64,000 bases of DNA from Candidatus Sulfuritelmatomonas gaucii (GTDB lineage Bacteria > Acidobacteriota > Terriglobia > Terriglobales > Acidobacteriaceae). The stretch covers positions 30,817-94,816 of the forward strand of contig OKRB01000078.1 of assembly GCA_900290245.1 (NCBI GenBank). Direction: 5' to 3'. The notes beneath the pieces were generated by a model, which saw nothing but the letters and a program-made list of their open reading frames with translations, had not been told where the DNA came from and did no database searches. Position numbers and translations under genes: made by a program. This document shows, in pieces, positions 60,601 to 64,000 of this stretch; position 1 is the stretch's first letter, and every line of letters starts with the position of its first letter.

Positions 60601-61977
60601 ATGACGGAGCGCAAAGGGCAGTTCGACGAGAGCGAGACCCCAGAGGACGTGGCGTCACTGTACTCCTGGGCGAATCTGCATGGCGCGAAATACCGCGACT
60701 TTTCCGCGTCGCGCGCGCAAACTCGCGAGAAGGCGCGGCAACGCCTGGAGCAGGCGATGGAAGAAGAACGTCTCCGTGCTCGCCAGCAGACCGAATCGCA
60801 GCGAACGTCTGAGAACGCGAACATGAGGGAGGGATCGCCACCAACTCAAGGTGCGCCGCCCGCTCCGCCGCTTTCAGAATCCTCACATCTCGACGATCTC
60901 GCCGCCATCTCGCGCGGTTTTTCTGCGCCGCCGCATTACCGCTCAACGCTGCCTCGAACTCCGCCCTTGACCATGCGCGAAGAAAGCCAAGTTCCGCCAC
61001 GGAATCCATGGCCGGCGCCGGATCCGAATGAGGCCGCCGGGCGTCCCGCATGGCTGATGCCAGATCGGCCAGAGCCGGCTGCGCAGCCCAGTGCTTCAAC
61101 CACGCCGGAAGATACGCTGCAGGGATCGCGCGAGCGCCTCGCCACACGCTGGTTCGCGCTGCGCGGAATTTATGAAGGGGGCGCACCGCCTGCTCAGGCA
61201 GCGCCGGCGCCTGCCGCTCGCGCTCCGGTCATGGCCGTCTTTTCGCTTGCCGGCGGCGTCGGCAAAACCAGTCTCGTCGCCACGCTGGGGCGGGCTCTCT
61301 CTGCGCGCGGAGAGCGCGTTTTGCTCGTCGACACTGCCGACTATGGGCTATTGCCGTTTTTCTTCGGCGCATGCGATCAGCGACCAGGAATGCTGCGGAC
61401 CTTCACCCCGCCATCCTCGAGCGGCGATGCGCCGATCCAGATGATCACGATTGATCCTGAGGCTCTCGGTCCGGAGGCGTCCGCCGCAGAAGCGCTCACG
61501 GCGGAGATCTCCAAGCTCGCACGCGGAGTTGGCCGCGTCCTCATCGATCTGGCCACAGCCTCCGGCGCAACGACGCGCCGCATTATGCGTTTGTCTCCGC
61601 AGATCCTGGTGCCGCTGATGCCGGATATGAACTCGGTGGTGAGCGTCAGTTCGATTGATGCGTTCTTCGATCACAATGGCGGCGGGCCAGGCAAGCCCTT
61701 GCTTCCTCATTATGTACTGAACCAGTTTGACGCAACGCTTCCGCTTCATCTCGACGTGCGCGAGGTGCTGCGCGAACAGCTGGGCGATCGGCTGCTGCCC
61801 TTCGTCCTGCGCCGCGCTCCGGCCGTGAGTGAAGCGCTGGCCGAGGGAATGACGGTGATGGACTATGCGCCGAATTCTCCAGTGGCCGAGGATTTCCTGA
61901 GTCTTGCCGGTTGGGTCAAGAGCCTGTCTGCTCCCGCGAGTACCGGCTTTCGCGGCGTTCGCTGGAGCGAGCGATGA
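60601..61977 (+). CDS. bcsQ: Cellulose biosynthesis protein, BcsR-like segment fused to BcsQ ATPase
   Basis: 458 residues from ATG 60601 with GGGA at 60591-60594. Residues about 15-40 (PEDVASLYSWANLHGAKYRD FS) resemble BcsR. A long Pro/Arg/Glu-rich linker follows. A MinD/SIMIBI ATPase domain begins near 212, with GGVGKTS near 218-224; the lysine that normally precedes GG in ParA/MinD proteins is Ala here. Downstream, LLVDTADYGLLPFFFGACD and LIDLATASGATTRR correspond to switch regions. BcsR and BcsQ form a complex that positions and activates cellulose synthase in enterobacteria. The stop overlaps the bcsA start (ATGA). Confidence 0.82.
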   Translation: MTERKGQFDESETPEDVASLYSWANLHGAKYRDFSASRAQTREKARQRLEQAMEEERLRARQQTESQRTSENANMREGSPPTQGAPPAPPLSESSHLDDLAAISRGFSAPPHYRSTLPRTPPLTMREESQVPPRNPWPAPDPNEAAGRPAWLMPDRPEPAAQPSASTTPEDTLQGSRERLATRWFALRGIYEGGAPPAQAAPAPAARAPVMAVFSLAGGVGKTSLVATLGRALSARGERVLLVDTADYGLLPFFFGACDQRPGMLRTFTPPSSSGDAPIQMITIDPEALGPEASAAEALTAEISKLARGVGRVLIDLATASGATTRRIMRLSPQILVPLMPDMNSVVSVSSIDAFFDHNGGGPGKPLLPHYVLNQFDATLPLHLDVREVLREQLGDRLLPFVLRRAPAVSEALAEGMTVMDYAPNSPVAEDFLSLAGWVKSLSAPASTGFRGVRWSER

Positions 61978-64000
61978 CGCCAGCGGGACTCTGGCAGGAT
62001 ATTGGGGCAGGAGAGAATTTTTTCACAAAAGTTCTGCGCCTGCTTTTTCTCCTCGTAGCCGCATCGATTCTGTGTTTTCTCGCCGTTCTTCCGCTCAACT
62101 GGATGCAACAGGCGGTGCTGGGGCTGCTGAGCCTCGTGGTGGCGATGATTTTGGTGCGCAGTTCCGACTCGTACCTGATCACGCTGACTATGATGATGCT
62201 GTCGATGTTCAGCACTCTCCGGTACGGATACTGGCGCGTGACGCAGGTTGTTCAGTATTTTCAAGACCCAGCCAATCATTGGGGTGCACTCGATATTTTC
62301 TTTATTCTGTGCCTGCTCCTTGCTGAAACTTACGCCTTTGTCATCCTCTTTCTTGGCTACTTTCAAACCATCTGGCCGCTGCGCCGGGCTCCGGTTGCCC
62401 TGCCTGAAAACCCCGACGACTGGCCGGACATCGACGTTCTGATTCCCACGTTTAATGAGCCGCTTGACGTGGTGCGCTACACCGCCTTGGGCGCGCTGAA
62501 TATGGATTGGCCGGTCGACAAACTGCACATCTATCTGCTCGACGACGGCCGCCGGACGGAGTTCGAGGAGTTCGCGCGCGAGGCCGGCATCGGCTACAGG
62601 ACGCGGCCCAACAACCAATACGCCAAGGCGGGGAATATCAACGCCGCTCTCACATCGACTTCGTCGCCGCTGATCGCGGTGTTCGATTCGGACCACGTTC
62701 CAACACGAAGCTTTTTGCAGATGACCGTGGGATGGTTTTTGCGCGATTCCAAGCTGGCTGTGCTGCAAACGCCGCATCATTTTTATTCGCCCGACCCATT
62801 CGAGCGGAACCTTCAGCAGTTTCGGATCATTCCCAACGAAGGCGAGTTGTTCTACGGTGTGGTGCAGGACGGCAACGACTTTTGGAACTCCTCGTTCTTC
62901 TGCGGATCCTGTGCAGTCCTTCGACGCGAGGCGCTCGACGATATCGGCGGCATCGCAACGGAGACGGTGACTGAGGATGCGCACACTTCGCTGCGCCTGC
63001 AGATGAACGGCTGGAACTCGGCCTACATCAACATTCCCCAAGCGGCAGGCCTGGCCACAGAACGGTTGTCGGCCCATATCGGGCAGCGCATCCGCTGGGC
63101 GCGCGGCATGATCCAGGTGATGCGGGTGGAGAATCCGCTCTTCGCTTCGGGGCTCAAGCTTCCGCAGCGCCTCTGCTACTTCAATGCGATGGGGCATTTC
63201 CTGTATGCGATACCGCGGCTCATTTTTCTGACCGCACCCCTCATCTATTTGCTCTTCAACCACACCAACATTCCCGGCTACTGGCTCGCCATCCTCGCCT
63301 ACGCGCTGCCTCATCTCGCACTCTCAAACCTGGCCAACTCGCGCATTCAAGGGGAACACCGGCACTCGTTCTGGAACGAGATATACGAAACCGTGCTGTC
63401 GCCCTACATCCTGTTGCCAACGGTGATGGCGCTGATCAATCCCAAACTGGGCAGATTCAATGTGACGACGAAGGGCGGGGTGGTGAAGCGGACATTTTTC
63501 GATTCACGCATCGCGCAGCCGTTTCTGGTGTTGCTTCTCTTGAACGTTGCGGGGCTCGCCATGGCGATCCCCCGCTTCTTGATCTGGGATGCCACCCGGC
63601 GCGGTACGGTGCTCATGAATGTAGCCTGGTGCCTCTTCAACGTGATCATTCTGGGCGTCTGCACGGCTGTGGCGCGTGAGTTGCAGCAGCGCCGCGCAGC
63701 GGTACGCATCCGGATCATGACACCTCTGGCGGTCAAGCTGCCGGATGGGAGGTCGATCACCGGCAAGACCATCGACCTGTCGCACGGCGGCGCCGGCATA
63801 CGGCTCAGCGAGGCTCTCAAAGGCGAGCTTCCCTCGCAGGTGCGCGTGGCGTTTCCGCTTCCACCAGGAGGCGGCGGTCTGCCTGCGGCCGTGGTCTCAC
63901 TGGAGGACTCGGTTTTACGCGTTCGATTTGAGGAGTTGTCGATCGCTGAACAGGAAGTCCTGACGATCGCCTTGTATTCGCGAGCCGACTCGTGGCTCGG
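61974..64000 (+). CDS. bcsA: Cellulose synthase catalytic subunit (3' end outside window)
   Basis: Reads from ATG 61974 through the right edge, at least 675 residues. Helices at about 20-60, 70-90 and 105-125 precede the glycosyltransferase-2 domain. Catalytic elements: DDG at 190-192, DSD at 238-240, TED at 333-335 and QRIRW at 371-375 (QxxRW). Further helices form the glucan channel. A PilZ domain follows with RRAAVR at 573-578 and DLSHGG at 601-606, the RxxxR and D/NxSxxG c-di-GMP motifs. It polymerizes UDP-glucose into beta-1,4-glucan and is activated by c-di-GMP. Start overlaps bcsQ by four bases. bcsB is expected beyond the edge. Confidence 0.95.
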   Translation, partial: MTPAGLWQDIGAGENFFTKVLRLLFLLVAASILCFLAVLPLNWMQQAVLGLLSLVVAMILVRSSDSYLITLTMMMLSMFSTLRYGYWRVTQVVQYFQDPANHWGALDIFFILCLLLAETYAFVILFLGYFQTIWPLRRAPVALPENPDDWPDIDVLIPTFNEPLDVVRYTALGALNMDWPVDKLHIYLLDDGRRTEFEEFAREAGIGYRTRPNNQYAKAGNINAALTSTSSPLIAVFDSDHVPTRSFLQMTVGWFLRDSKLAVLQTPHHFYSPDPFERNLQQFRIIPNEGELFYGVVQDGNDFWNSSFFCGSCAVLRREALDDIGGIATETVTEDAHTSLRLQMNGWNSAYINIPQAAGLATERLSAHIGQRIRWARGMIQVMRVENPLFASGLKLPQRLCYFNAMGHFLYAIPRLIFLTAPLIYLLFNHTNIPGYWLAILAYALPHLALSNLANSRIQGEHRHSFWNEIYETVLSPYILLPTVMALINPKLGRFNVTTKGGVVKRTFFDSRIAQPFLVLLLLNVAGLAMAIPRFLIWDATRRGTVLMNVAWCLFNVIILGVCTAVARELQQRRAAVRIRIMTPLAVKLPDGRSITGKTIDLSHGGAGIRLSEALKGELPSQVRVAFPLPPGGGGLPAAVVSLEDSVLRVRFEELSIAEQEVLTIALYSRADSWL

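Noticed and set aside
61863..63314. Long open frame (483 codons) on the minus strand across bcsQ/bcsA
   Set aside because: It is the complement of bcsA, which has all catalytic motifs in the plus frame; the minus frame has no family resemblance or ribosome site.

Overview
The window is a GC-rich chromosomal segment from a Gram-negative bacterium, most likely an Acidobacteriota (Terriglobia-like) organism. This assignment is inferred from the gene mix: M13, M16, M19 and S10 secreted peptidases, a DUF4254 protein, YvcK, a TonB-type receptor, EtfBA with an EtfD-type membrane partner, and a nucleotidyltransferase with a long acidic and Lys/Ala/Pro tail. LolA, SecG, outer-membrane barrels and a Wza-like exporter show a double membrane. 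No insertion sequence, integrase, prophage or CRISPR array was seen. Two tRNAs are present: Leu(GAG) and Lys(UUU).

Layout. 0-2 kb: end of a MazG-like gene, a GNAT protein and menC (menaquinone pathway). 2.2-9 kb: secreted M13 peptidase; a minus-strand sugar-uptake group (DMT/GRP permease, ribokinase, outer-membrane barrel); an AsmA-like protein. 9.1-12.7 kb: etfB-etfA with a membrane Fe-S oxidoreductase that should pass ETF electrons to the quinone pool. 13.4-25.2 kb: exopolysaccharide/O-antigen locus with a sugar-nucleotide epimerase, a Wzz-Wza fusion, a broken O-antigen ligase, a MurJ/Wzx flippase, a DUF2334 deacetylase and three family-4 glycosyltransferases (one frameshifted). 26-36.8 kb: nucleotidyltransferase with histone-like tail, frameshifted OpgC, a PhoB/PhoR-type two-component pair, a TonB-dependent receptor, a Tat-exported fucosidase-like protein and an orphan PstS. 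37-45.9 kb: acyl-CoA ligase, a phosphofructokinase with the pyrophosphate-type signature, GNAT, S10 and M19 peptidases, a PaiB-type protein, tRNA-Leu and SecG. 46-57.5 kb: a DUF2846 gene broken by a tandem duplication, a pseudopilin-LolA pair, two M16 peptidases, RlmN, DUF3617, YvcK, a TPR protein and DUF4254. 57.7-60 kb: a TetR-controlled group with gene remnants. 60-64 kb: tRNA-Lys, then a cellulose locus (BcsR/Q-like fusion, bcsA running off the end) behind an unusually structured leader.

Two themes stand out. First, an unusual number of damaged genes: three single-nucleotide-type frameshifts (DoxX-like, GT4, OpgC), an out-of-frame deletion in the O-antigen ligase, a 53-bp perfect tandem duplication in the DUF2846 gene, and truncated or chimeric remnants at 58.9-60.0 kb. 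Some may be assembly or sequencing error; others look like real decay. Second, several strong cis-elements: a 21-bp-paired leader before the cellulose genes with a competing pairing that would cover the ribosome site, a twin TetR operator, a 28-nt palindrome between paiB and the M19 gene, a G-quadruplex motif before pfkA, and two families of intergenic repeats.
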